Assembly: GCF_014646995.1 (NCBI RefSeq)
Contig: NZ_BMOI01000014.1
Location: forward strand, 1-64,000
Length of the DNA: 64,000 nt
Direction: 5' to 3'
Source: Curtobacterium luteum
GTDB lineage: Bacteria > Actinomycetota > Actinomycetes > Actinomycetales > Microbacteriaceae
Below, piece by piece: positions 38,654-46,969 of the stretch. The notes beneath the pieces were generated by a model. The model had not been told where the DNA came from, made no database searches, and worked only from the letters and a program-made list of their open reading frames with translations. The position numbers and the translations under genes were made by a program. How positions within the stretch are numbered: position 1 is the first letter of the stretch; each line of letters starts with the position of its first letter.

Positions 38654-40039
38654 ATGTCCGACTGGCAGGTTCCGGGGTCCGGTGGCGCCGAGGGGCGTCC
38701 GCCTGGAGGCCCGCAGCAGCCCGGCACGCCCCCGCCGTCCGCCGCGTGGCCGGGTGGGCCCGGCACGTCCGCCCCGTGGCCGGGTGGGCCTGGCCCGTCC
38801 GCATCGTGGCCGGGTGGGCCCGGCCCGTCCGCATCGTGGCCGGGTGGGCCCGGTCGGAGCAGCGCCCGGCCGGGTGGTCCCGTCCCGTCGGGCCCGGGTC
38901 CCGCCGGGTCGCGGCCGGTCGTGCCACTGCGGCCGCTCGGTCTCGGCGACGTCCTCGGCGGCGCGTTCACGGTCTTCCGGCGGAACGCCCGCGTCCTGCT
39001 GCTCTGGAGCTTCCTGGTCACCGGGGTCGTCGGGGCGCTGGCGAAGGTCGTGTCGACGCTCGCCCAGGGCGGCTTGCAGTCGCGGATGTTCTCCTCCCTC
39101 GACTCGGCCGGGTCGTCGTCGGATGCGGCGTCGATCGCCGCGGGGACCGCCACGGCGTTCGTCCTGCTCTCGGTGGGCCTGCCGTTCGTGGCAGCGCTCT
39201 TCCGCGGGTTCCTGCTCGCGCCGGTCGCGGTGGACACCGGACAGCGCGTGCTCGGACGCCGTGCGACGTTCCGTGGCATCTGGGGGCTGCTTGCCGGTCG
39301 TCGCTGGTCCGTCGTCGCGTGGGTGCTCCTGCAGGCAGCGGCCGGGGTGCTCCTCGGGGGCGTCTTCCTGGTGCTGTTCATCGGGTTCGTCGCCGGCCTC
39401 GCGGGCAGCCGTGCGAGCTTCGGCTGGTTCCTGCTCGCAGCGGTCGTGGTCGCGCTCGGGGGCGGTGTGGTCTCGACCTGGCTCGCGACGAAGTTCGCGT
39501 TCACGATCCCGACGATCGCGCTCGAGGGCCGCGGGGTCTTCTCCGCGGCGGCGCAGTCGTGGCGCCTCACGCGCGGGGCGTTCTGGCGCACGTTCGGCAT
39601 CATGCTGCTCGTCACCGCGATGTTCGCGTTCGCGGTGTCGATCGCGTCGTTCCCGCTGCAGGTGGCCACGGTCTTCGTCAGCGGGGTGTTCGACCCGCTC
39701 GGGCAGACCTCGGGGTCGTCCGGGCCCGGGGTCTGGTCCGTCGTGGTCGTGGTGCTCGGGGCGCTCCTGGTCACGGCGGTGCAGTGCGTGACCGACGTGC
39801 TGTCGGGGTCGGTCCTGACCCTGCTGGCGATCGACCGGCGCATCCGGACCGAGGGACTCGACCAGCGCATCGCCGCGCACCTGGACACCGGGCAGCCGGC
39901 CGACCCGTTCGCCCCCGCGGAAGCCCTCCCGGTCCGGCCCCCGCAGCAGCCGTGGGGACCCCAGCAGCCCTGGGGACCGCAGCCGCCGCAGTGGCAGCAG
40001 CAGCAGTGGGCGCCGCCGCAGTGGGGCGGGCCGCGGTGA
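38654..40039 (+). CDS. Polytopic membrane protein with Pro/Gly repeats at both ends
   Basis: A 461-residue protein. The first 95 residues repeat WPGGPGPSAS every ten residues (30-bp units at about 38745-38860). Six or so membrane segments follow, with ALEGRGVFSAAAQSWRLTRGAFW typical of the glycerophosphodiesterase-membrane-domain-like proteins of this gene neighbourhood. The C-terminus is rich in PPQQPWGP. GAGGGGG precedes ATG 38654. It heads a five-gene operon whose next gene overlaps it by four bases. Function unknown. Confidence 0.8.
   Translation: MSDWQVPGSGGAEGRPPGGPQQPGTPPPSAAWPGGPGTSAPWPGGPGPSASWPGGPGPSASWPGGPGRSSARPGGPVPSGPGPAGSRPVVPLRPLGLGDVLGGAFTVFRRNARVLLLWSFLVTGVVGALAKVVSTLAQGGLQSRMFSSLDSAGSSSDAASIAAGTATAFVLLSVGLPFVAALFRGFLLAPVAVDTGQRVLGRRATFRGIWGLLAGRRWSVVAWVLLQAAAGVLLGGVFLVLFIGFVAGLAGSRASFGWFLLAAVVVALGGGVVSTWLATKFAFTIPTIALEGRGVFSAAAQSWRLTRGAFWRTFGIMLLVTAMFAFAVSIASFPLQVATVFVSGVFDPLGQTSGSSGPGVWSVVVVVLGALLVTAVQCVTDVLSGSVLTLLAIDRRIRTEGLDQRIAAHLDTGQPADPFAPAEALPVRPPQQPWGPQQPWGPQPPQWQQQQWAPPQWGGPR
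38745..38870 (+). repeat. 30-bp coding repeats (WPGGPG units)
   Basis: About four copies of a 30-base unit beginning TGGCCGGGTGGGCC, inside the N-terminal coding region of the membrane protein gene. Third-position differences are few, which suggests recent duplication. Confidence 0.8.
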
Positions 40040-40677
40040 GCGCGGTCGACCCGGACGAGGCCCGACGCCTGCTCGAGCAGGAGCTGCAACGGGCCGAGTA
40101 CGACGGCGCACGGGCCACCTGGTGGGACCGGGCGTCGAAGGCCGTCCTCGGCTGGCTCGGCTCGTTGCGCGCGGACGGCCTGGAGTCCCCCGCGGTCGGG
40201 CACACCGTGCTGGTGATCGCGGTCGTCGTGCTCGTCGCCGTCGCGGTGGTGGTCGTCCTCGCCCGGGGGCTCCCCCGACGGCGCGCCCGGACCGCCGCGG
40301 CGAGCGCCGGTGGGGTCTTCGACGACGGCGACGTCCGGACCGCTGCAGACCTCGCCCGCTCCGCGGAGTCCGCGTTCGACCGCGGCGACTGGACGACCGC
40401 GGTCCTCGACGGCTTCCGCTCGCTCGCCCGCGGTCTCGGCGAGCGCGACCTCGTGCCCGACGTCCCCGGCGCGACCGCACGGTCGATCGCCGCCCGTGCC
40501 GAGCGTGCCTTCCCGGACCTCGGTGACGCGCTCGACCGGGCCGCACGGACGTTCGACGACGTCCGCTACCTCGACCGCAGCGCGGGCCGCGAGACCGCGG
40601 ACGCCGTCCTGACGACCGCCCGCTCGGTGGCGCGGGCCCGCCCCGCGCGGACGGACGCACCGGCGGTCCCCGCGTGA
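40036..40677 (+). CDS. DUF4129 domain protein
   Basis: A 213-residue protein with a single membrane segment (TVLVIAVVVLVAVAVVVVLA, about 57-76). The C-terminal domain, RTAADLARSAESAFDRGDWTTAVLDGFRSLARGL to DRAARTFDDVRYLDRSAG, is DUF4129, found in transglutaminase and MoxR/DUF58 gene clusters. GTG start overlaps the upstream stop by four bases (GTGA). Confidence 0.85.
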   Translation: MSAVDPDEARRLLEQELQRAEYDGARATWWDRASKAVLGWLGSLRADGLESPAVGHTVLVIAVVVLVAVAVVVVLARGLPRRRARTAAASAGGVFDDGDVRTAADLARSAESAFDRGDWTTAVLDGFRSLARGLGERDLVPDVPGATARSIAARAERAFPDLGDALDRAARTFDDVRYLDRSAGRETADAVLTTARSVARARPARTDAPAVPA

Positions 40678-41990
40678 GCGCCACGACCGCCGTCGAGGCC
40701 CCGACACCGGCGTCGGCGACGACCGGCTCCTCCGGCGGCGCAGGGCACGGAACCGGCCCCGCGCGACGGCGTCGCCGGGGCGCCTGGGTGGTCGTCGCGG
40801 TCGTCGCGCTGCTGCTCGCGATCCTGACGGCGGCGGTCGGCGGCCAACGTGGGCCCGGCCCCCGTGAGCTCGACCCGGACAGCGCCACCGCGAGCGGCGC
40901 GAAGGCGCTCGTCCGGGTCCTCGAACGACGGGGCACCGACGTCGAGGTCGTCCGCAGCGCCGACCGCGTGGGCGCCGGCACCGTGCTCGTCGACGACACC
41001 GCCGGCGCGCTGTCCCCGGCGGTGGCCCGGCGCATCGCCCGGACCGCCGACCACGTCGTGCTCGTGGGCGCGACCGGCGCTGCGCTGCAGGCGTTCGGAC
41101 TCGACGCCGAGCCCGTGGCCACGGTCGACGACGACACCACCGTCAGCACCGCGTCGTGCGCGATCCCCGAGGTCGCCGCCGCCGGCTCCGTGACCGCCGA
41201 GGGGACCGCGTACCGGGTCACCGGCGCCGGGATCGACCGCTGCGTGCCCACGGGGTCGGGTGCCGACCGGGGCTGGAGCATCGTCCGGGCCGGTACCGCC
41301 GCCGGCGACGTCACGCTCCTCGGCACGACGGCCGCGCTGCGGAACGACACGATCACGAGCGCCGGCGACGCGTCCCTCGCCCTGGGTCTGCTCGGCGGCT
41401 CCGACCGGCTCACCTGGTACGTCCCGGTGCCGGGCGGCGCCGACACCGCACCAACGCTCGGCGACCTCGCCCCGCCGTGGGTCCCGAGCCTCGTCGGGCT
41501 CCTCGCACTCGTCGCCGTGGCCGCCGGGGTCTGGCGCGGACGCCGACTCGGTCCGCTCGTGGTCGAGCCGATGCCCGTCGTCGTCCGCGCTGCCGAGACC
41601 ACCGAGGGCCGGGCGCGCCTGTACGCGCGGACCCGGGACCGGGCGCACGCGCTCGACACCCTGAGGGTCGCCGCGCTCCGGCGGATCGCGGCGCAGCTCG
41701 GGCTCCCGCGCTCGGCGCACGTCGACGAGGTCGTCCGGCGCGCAGCCCGCGCGACCGGCAGGCCCGACGCCGAGGTCGGCCGCGTGCTCGTCGGCAGCGC
41801 CGCCGACTCGGACGCCGCACTCACTTCCGGAGCGGCCGCGCTCGACGAGCTCGAACGCGCGGTGTCCGCCGCCGCGACCGGCGCGTCGCCCCCGCCGACC
41901 ACCGCAGCCCGACGCAGCACCCGCGAGCGACCGGGCGCCCCCGGACACACCCGACCGACCGACCACGATGGACCTGGAGCACGACCGTGA
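40674..41990 (+). CDS. DUF4350 domain protein
   Basis: A 438-residue protein with a membrane segment near residues 36-55, an outer domain (LDPDSATASGAKALVRVLERRGTDVEVV, typical DUF4350) and a second segment near 265-285 before a cytoplasmic tail. GTG overlaps the preceding stop by four bases. The family occurs with MoxR and DUF58 proteins; biochemical role unknown. Confidence 0.85.
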   Translation: MSATTAVEAPTPASATTGSSGGAGHGTGPARRRRRGAWVVVAVVALLLAILTAAVGGQRGPGPRELDPDSATASGAKALVRVLERRGTDVEVVRSADRVGAGTVLVDDTAGALSPAVARRIARTADHVVLVGATGAALQAFGLDAEPVATVDDDTTVSTASCAIPEVAAAGSVTAEGTAYRVTGAGIDRCVPTGSGADRGWSIVRAGTAAGDVTLLGTTAALRNDTITSAGDASLALGLLGGSDRLTWYVPVPGGADTAPTLGDLAPPWVPSLVGLLALVAVAAGVWRGRRLGPLVVEPMPVVVRAAETTEGRARLYARTRDRAHALDTLRVAALRRIAAQLGLPRSAHVDEVVRRAARATGRPDAEVGRVLVGSAADSDAALTSGAAALDELERAVSAAATGASPPPTTAARRSTRERPGAPGHTRPTDHDGPGARP

Positions 41991-42982
41991 CCGACCTGCC
42001 CCCGAACCACCAGCACCCCGCGGTCGCCGTCGCCGATCCGCTCCGCGACGCCTTCGACCGCGTCCGCGCCGAGGTCGCCAAGGCCGTCGTCGGGCAGGAG
42101 GGCGCGGTGTCCGGCATGATCGTCGGCCTGCTCGCGCAGGGGCACGTCCTGCTCGAGGGGGTCCCCGGTGTCGCGAAGACCCTGCTCGTGCGGAGCCTCG
42201 CGGCCGCGATGTCCCTGGACACGAAGCGGATCCAGTTCACGCCGGACCTCATGCCGGGCGACGTCACCGGCTCGCTCGTGTACGACGCGTCCACGGGCAC
42301 GTTCCCGTTCCGCGAGGGCCCGGTCTTCACCAACGTGCTCCTCGCGGACGAGGTGAACCGCACCCCGCCGAAGACCCAGTCGGCGCTCCTCGAGGCCATG
42401 GAGGAGCGTCAGGTGAGCGTGGACGGCGACGCCCGCGCGCTGCCCGACCCGTTCTTCGTCGCCGCGACGATGAACCCGATCGAGTTCGAGGGCACCTACA
42501 CGCTGCCGGAGGCCCAGCTCGACCGGTTCCTCATGAAGCTCACCCTCGAGGTGCCGCCGCGCGACGTGGAGTGGCAGGTGCTGCGACGTCACGCGGACGG
42601 CTTCGTCCCGCGGGACGTCTCGTCGGCGGGGATCGTCCCGGTCGTCGGACGCGACGAGGTGCTCGCCGCGCAGCAGGCCGTCCGCGGGGTCGGGGCCCGT
42701 GACGACGTCCTCGCCTACGTGGTCGACCTGGCGCGGGCCACCCGGCAGGTGCCGTCCGTTCGCGTCGGCGTCAGCCCACGTGGGGCGACCGCCCTCCTCG
42801 CTGCGGCGAAGGCCTGGGCGTGGATCACCGGCTACGACGCCATCACCCCGGACCACGTGCAGGCGATGGTCCTCCCCGTGTGGCGACACCGGCTCCGGGT
42901 TGCCGCGGACGCCGAGCTCGAGGGCGTCGGCGCCGACGGGGTGCTGCAGCAGGTGCTCGAACAGGTCCGGGTGCCGATCTAG
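41987..42982 (+). CDS. MoxR-family AAA+ ATPase
   Basis: A 331-residue ATPase. Walker A is GVPGVAKTLLVR (about 58-69), Walker B is VLLADEVNRTPPKTQ, and MEERQVSVDG and the sensor-1 AATMNPIEFEGTYTLPEAQLDRF are family motifs. MoxR ATPases act as chaperones for the assembly of VWA-domain or metal-containing complexes, usually together with the DUF58 protein encoded next. Start GTG overlaps the previous stop by four bases with GGAG upstream. Confidence 0.95.
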   Translation: MTDLPPNHQHPAVAVADPLRDAFDRVRAEVAKAVVGQEGAVSGMIVGLLAQGHVLLEGVPGVAKTLLVRSLAAAMSLDTKRIQFTPDLMPGDVTGSLVYDASTGTFPFREGPVFTNVLLADEVNRTPPKTQSALLEAMEERQVSVDGDARALPDPFFVAATMNPIEFEGTYTLPEAQLDRFLMKLTLEVPPRDVEWQVLRRHADGFVPRDVSSAGIVPVVGRDEVLAAQQAVRGVGARDDVLAYVVDLARATRQVPSVRVGVSPRGATALLAAAKAWAWITGYDAITPDHVQAMVLPVWRHRLRVAADAELEGVGADGVLQQVLEQVRVPI

Positions 42983-44412
42983 TGGCGGTCAGCGGTCGCT
43001 TCGTCGCGCTCCTCGCGGTGGGCGTCGTCCCCCTCGTGCTCCTCGGGACGGGGTGGGGCGGGTTCGCCTGGGTGGCGGTCGTCCTCCTGGCGGCGACGGT
43101 CGACGTGGTGCTCGCCGCCGATCTCCGCCGTGTGCGGGTCGACCGGCGGATGCCCCGACTCGCCCGCCGCGACACCGTCGCCGACGGCACGCTCGTCCTC
43201 GCCAACGACGGCGGTCGGGCACTCCGCGCCGTCGTGCGCGACATGTGGGAGCCCTCGACCGGCCACGGCCCGACGCGCGTCCGGCTCACCGTCCCGTCCG
43301 GCGAGCGTCGCACCGCACGTGTCCGGTTCGCCCCGTTCCGCCGGGGCCGACGGCGGAGTGCCGGAGTCGCCCTCCGCGCCTTCGGACCGCTCGGGCTGGC
43401 CGCGCGCCAGCGTGTCCTCCCGGCACCCGCGGAGCTCGTCGTCACGCCGCCGTTCCGGTCGCGCCGCCACCTGCCGTCGAGGCTCGCCCGGCTCCGCGAG
43501 CTCGACGGCGAGACGACGCTGCAGCTCCGCGGTCACGGCACCGAGTTCGACTCGCTCCGCGACTACGTCCGGGGCGACGACGTGCGCTCGATCGACTGGC
43601 GGGCGACCGCGCGTCGGCAGGACCTCGTGGTGCGGACGTGGCGGCCGGAGCGGGACCGCCGGGTCGTCGTCGTGGTCGACGCCGGACGCGCCGGGGCCGG
43701 ACGCGTGGAGGACGAGCCCCGCCTCGACACCGCGATCGAGTCGGCACTGCTCCTCGGCGCCCTCGCCGCGGCGGCCGGGGACCGCGTGGACCTCGTCGTG
43801 CTCGACGACCGGGTCCGCGGCCGCGTCGCCGGAGCCACCCGCGCCGACGTCGTGCAGCGGTTCGGCGAGACCCTCGCGGAGGTCGAGCCCGGGCTCGCCG
43901 CGACCGACTGGGCTGCGGTGCCGGCCGCGGTGGACGCCGTGACGACCTCCCGTGCGTTCGTGGTGCTCCTGTCGAGCCTCGACTCGGTGGGCGCGTCCGG
44001 CGACCTGCTCGCCGTGCTGCCCCGGCTGACCGCGCGCCACACGGTGGTGGTGACGAGCGTCACCGACCCGGCCGTCGCTGCCGCCGCCCGCGGCGACGCT
44101 GCCGGTCCGGACGTCCACCAGGCACCCGCATCGGGGCACCCGGCCGACGGCGGACACGGGGGCCGACGACGGCGTGGACCGGCCACCGGTCGACGGGGGT
44201 CGACCGCCGGACGCGTGCCGCGCCTCCCGGCCGGTGGGACGGAACGCGACGTCTACCGCCGGGCCGCAGCGGAACGCACGCTGCTCGACGCCGACGGCGT
44301 GGCGGACGCTGCCCGGCGCACCGGTGCGGAGGTCGTCCGGGGCACCCCCGCGGCCGTGCCGCCCCTCGTTGCCGATGCCTACATCCGCGCGAAGGCGACC
44401 GGACGGCTCTGA
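42982..44412 (+). CDS. DUF58 domain protein
   Basis: A 476-residue protein with two N-terminal membrane segments (about 4-40), a beta domain and the DUF58 core GTEFDSLRDYVRGDDVRSIDWRATAR followed by a VWA-like VVVVVDAGRAGA region. It is the usual partner of MoxR. GTG shares one base with the MoxR stop (TAG-TG). The last 100 residues include a basic low-complexity stretch. It ends the operon. Confidence 0.9.
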   Translation: MAVSGRFVALLAVGVVPLVLLGTGWGGFAWVAVVLLAATVDVVLAADLRRVRVDRRMPRLARRDTVADGTLVLANDGGRALRAVVRDMWEPSTGHGPTRVRLTVPSGERRTARVRFAPFRRGRRRSAGVALRAFGPLGLAARQRVLPAPAELVVTPPFRSRRHLPSRLARLRELDGETTLQLRGHGTEFDSLRDYVRGDDVRSIDWRATARRQDLVVRTWRPERDRRVVVVVDAGRAGAGRVEDEPRLDTAIESALLLGALAAAAGDRVDLVVLDDRVRGRVAGATRADVVQRFGETLAEVEPGLAATDWAAVPAAVDAVTTSRAFVVLLSSLDSVGASGDLLAVLPRLTARHTVVVTSVTDPAVAAAARGDAAGPDVHQAPASGHPADGGHGGRRRRGPATGRRGSTAGRVPRLPAGGTERDVYRRAAAERTLLDADGVADAARRTGAEVVRGTPAAVPPLVADAYIRAKATGRL

Positions 44413-44419
44413 CGGCGGG

Positions 44420-45415
44420 TCAGTCGGCCGTCAGGGCCGTCGCACCGCGCTCGAACTCCTCGAGGTCGCCGCGCTCGCCCGCGCGGTGGGCACGACCGCC
44501 CACGACCCACTGGTAGACGAGGACCACCGCGAGCGCCAGTGTCCCGATGCCGATCTTGACCGGCCACGGCCAGGGCTGGCGCGTGACGACGCCCTCGACC
44601 AGCCCGGAGAGCAGCAGCGTGAGCGTCAGCCCGACGGCCACGGTGATCAGCGCGCGGCCGTCCTCGGCGAGTGCCTGCGCCCGGGTGCGCGGACCGGGGG
44701 CCACCCACGACCAGGCGATCATGAGTCCGGCTGCCGCAGCGAGGAAGATCGAGTAGAGCTCGAGCTGCCCGTGCGGCGCGATGTAGAGGAAGAAGTCGCC
44801 CAGGCGGCCCTGCGAGTGCATCACCGCGCCGGAGACCCCGAGGCCGACTGCGTTCTGCACGATCGCGTACGGGACGAACAGGCCCGTGATGCCGAACGCG
44901 ACCATGCTCGCGGCGATGTACGCGTTGTTCGTCCAGACCTGCGCGGTGAAGGCCCCGAGGCCGTGGTCCGAGTAGTAGTCGACGAAGTCCTGCGTGGCGT
45001 ACCGCCGGAGCGCCTCGGGCGTCCCGAAGGTGTCGACCGCGCCGGGGGTCGTGCTGATCCAGACGCCGACGACGACCGCGACGGCCGCGGTGACGAGCGC
45101 GACCCAGATCGTCGTCCAGCGGATGCGGTAGAGCGCGGCCGGGAGCTGCACCGCGAAGAACGTGGTGACGGCCGACAGGGGGTCCACGGGGGTGCCCGTG
45201 AAGCGCAGTCGTGCCCGGAAGAGCGTCAGGGACAACCGGTCCCCCGTGGCCGTGCGCGGGGCGGCGCCACGGATGCGGGCGAGGTCGGTCGCGGCCTCCT
45301 GGTACGCGGACACCAGGGCGTCGACGTCGGCGCCGGAGCGGTGGCGCCGCCGGGCGAGCCGGTCGAGCTCCTGCCAGCGGTCACGGTGCACGTCCGCGTA
45401 GGCCTCGAGGTCCAC
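44420..45415 (-). CDS. SpoIIM-family membrane protein
   Basis: A 331-residue protein with an N-terminal soluble part (MDLEAYADVHRDRWQELDRLARRR) and five or six membrane segments, including NNAYIAASMVAFGITGLFVPYAIVQNAVGLG and FFLYIAPHGQLELYSIFLAAAAG, characteristic of the SpoIIM/DUF95 family. In actinobacteria it lies beside RDD and MoxR/DUF58 genes without sporulation. GTG 45415 follows GGGGGG closely. It is convergent with the DUF58 gene (7-bp gap). Confidence 0.85.
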   Translation of the reverse strand: MDLEAYADVHRDRWQELDRLARRRHRSGADVDALVSAYQEAATDLARIRGAAPRTATGDRLSLTLFRARLRFTGTPVDPLSAVTTFFAVQLPAALYRIRWTTIWVALVTAAVAVVVGVWISTTPGAVDTFGTPEALRRYATQDFVDYYSDHGLGAFTAQVWTNNAYIAASMVAFGITGLFVPYAIVQNAVGLGVSGAVMHSQGRLGDFFLYIAPHGQLELYSIFLAAAAGLMIAWSWVAPGPRTRAQALAEDGRALITVAVGLTLTLLLSGLVEGVVTRQPWPWPVKIGIGTLALAVVLVYQWVVGGRAHRAGERGDLEEFERGATALTAD

Positions 45416-45430
45416 GGTTCCCCCCTGGGT

Positions 45431-45515
45431 GGTCCGGTCGGTGTGGTCCGGTCGGTGTGGTCCGGCTCGTGCCGTGCGGCACGGGCGGTCCGGTTCGTGC
45501 GGTCCGGCTCGTGCC
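45431..45515. repeat. 14-bp tandem repeats in the spoIIM-RDD divergent region
   Basis: GGTCCGGYYSGTGY begins at 45431, 45445, 45459, 45487 and 45501, with a degenerate copy at 45473, so about six units in exact 14-base register. It lies between divergent start codons (45415 and 45547), just upstream of the RDD -10 box, and may affect promoter spacing. Confidence 0.85.
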
Positions 45516-45534
45516 GTCCGGCGCCGGTCTCCGA

Positions 45535-45540
45535 CAGAAT
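45535..45540 (+). promoter_or_regulatory. -10 box of a leaderless promoter (RDD gene)
   Basis: CAGAAT (four of six matches) ends 6 bases before ATG 45547. Confidence 0.4.
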
Positions 45541-45546
45541 GATCCC

Positions 45547-46416
45547 ATGTCGAAGCCGAACGCGTCGCGCGGCCTCGCCGACGGCCGGTTCGTCCGGGCC
45601 CTCGACGACACCGCGGACGAACTCGTCGTCGGCGAGGCCGTCGCGCTCGACGTGCAGCCCGCGGGCATCGCACTCCGCTTGGCGGCGGCGCTCCTCGACG
45701 CCGCCTGCCTGGTCACGCTGTACGTCATGCTCCTGCTCGGGCTGGCACGGGTGGTCCCCCGCGGCGTCGACACCGGGTGGGTCGCCGCGTTGCAGATCGT
45801 GGTGGCCGTGCTGGTCCTGGTGCTCGTGCCGGCGGCGGTCGAGACGACGACCCGGGGCAAGAGCGTCGGTCGCTACGCCCTCGGCACGCGGGTCGTGCGC
45901 ACCGACGGCGGGGCGATCGGCTTCCGGCACGCGTTCGCGCGGGCGCTGGTCGGGCTGCTGGAGCTGTGGGGCTCGCTCGGGTCCGTGGCGCTGCTGGTGG
46001 CGCTGTTCGGCTCGCGTCCGAGACGCCTCGGTGACCTGCTCGCCGGGACCGTCGTGCAGCACGAACGCGCGCGCCGGCAGCAGGACCCCGTCGTGCTCCT
46101 GCCCGTCGAACTCGCGGGGTGGGCGCGGGTGGCGGACGTCTCGGCGCTCCCCCAGCGGCTCGAGAACCGCCTGGGCGCGTTCTTCCGCGGGGCCGCCGAC
46201 ATGCGGCCGGACCACCGCGCGGCCACGGCGGAGTCGCTCGCCGCGGCCGTCGCCGGGTACGCGCACCCGGTGCCGCCGGTCCCCGCGGAGGTCTTCCTCG
46301 CCGGGGTCGTGGCGCTCCGGCGCGAGCGTGACCTGCGCGCGCTGCGGGGTCGGGCGGCGACCATCGCCGCGGCCGCTGCGACGGCGAGCGCGCGACCGCC
46401 GGGTTTCCCGCGCTGA
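45547..46416 (+). CDS. RDD-family membrane protein
   Basis: A 289-residue protein. The RDD domain covers about residues 38-170 with GIALRLAAALLDAACL and TTRGKSVGRYALGTRVVRTDGG, and two to three membrane segments. A soluble C-terminal half follows. RDD proteins include a sodium/proton antiporter in one halophile, but the role in this cluster is unknown. The final 10 codons lie within the first copy of the 174-bp repeat. Confidence 0.88.
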   Translation: MSKPNASRGLADGRFVRALDDTADELVVGEAVALDVQPAGIALRLAAALLDAACLVTLYVMLLLGLARVVPRGVDTGWVAALQIVVAVLVLVLVPAAVETTTRGKSVGRYALGTRVVRTDGGAIGFRHAFARALVGLLELWGSLGSVALLVALFGSRPRRLGDLLAGTVVQHERARRQQDPVVLLPVELAGWARVADVSALPQRLENRLGAFFRGAADMRPDHRAATAESLAAAVAGYAHPVPPVPAEVFLAGVVALRRERDLRALRGRAATIAAAAATASARPPGFPR

Positions 46417-46908
46417 AGCCGGGCGCGGCGGGCGGTCACGACTCCCCGCTCACCTCCGACCGTCGGTCGCGACCGGTCGCTCAGGACGCGGACGACCGAC
46501 GCTCCGCGACCACCCGACGCCGGGCACACGGGGAGTCGCGACCGCCCGAGCCGCGTCGGCGAGCGCGCGACCGCCGGGCTTCCCGCGCTGATGCCGGGCG
46601 CGGCGGGCGGTCACGACGCCACGCTCACCTCCGACCGCCGGTCACGACCGGTCGCTCAGGACGCGGACGACCGACGCTCCACGACCACCCGACGCCGAGC
46701 ACACGGGGAGTCGCGACCGCCCGGGGCCGACGGCGAGCGCGCGACCGCCGGGCTTCCCGCGCTGATGCCGGGCGCGGCGGGCGGTCACGACTCCCCGCTC
46801 ACCTCCGACCGCCGGTCACGACCCGTCGCTCAGGACCCGGACGACCGACGCTCCACGACCACCCGACGCCGAGCACACGGGGAGTCGCGACCGCCCGAGG
46901 GCGACGGC
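46386..46908. repeat. Three tandem 174-bp repeats with long inverted arms
   Basis: Copies at 46386-46560, 46561-46734 and 46735-46908 are near-identical (first 175 bp); a truncated fourth begins at 46909. In copy 1, GGGCGGTCACGACTCCCCG (46430-46448) can pair with CGGGGAGTCGCGACCGCCC (46529-46547) with one mismatch around an 80-base loop; copy 3 keeps the same arms and copy 2 has changes in one arm. 174 is a multiple of 3, so a false reading frame stays open across copies. The array fills the gap between convergent rdd and ahcY. Confidence 0.9.
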
Positions 46909-46969
46909 GAGCGCGACCCCGCCCGGGCGGCAGTGCGCCCGAGCGGCCCCGCCCGGCCCGCCCAGCCGC
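46417..46969. other. Intergenic region between convergent RDD and ahcY genes
   Basis: 553 bases, nearly all occupied by the 174-bp repeat array. The last 60 bases before the ahcY stop hold a GC-rich unique stretch. No gene is supported. Confidence 0.7.

Noticed and set aside
38564..42889. Minus-strand frame of 1441 codons opposite the MoxR/DUF58 operon
   Set aside because: Antisense shadow of five recognised, coupled genes; no family motif.
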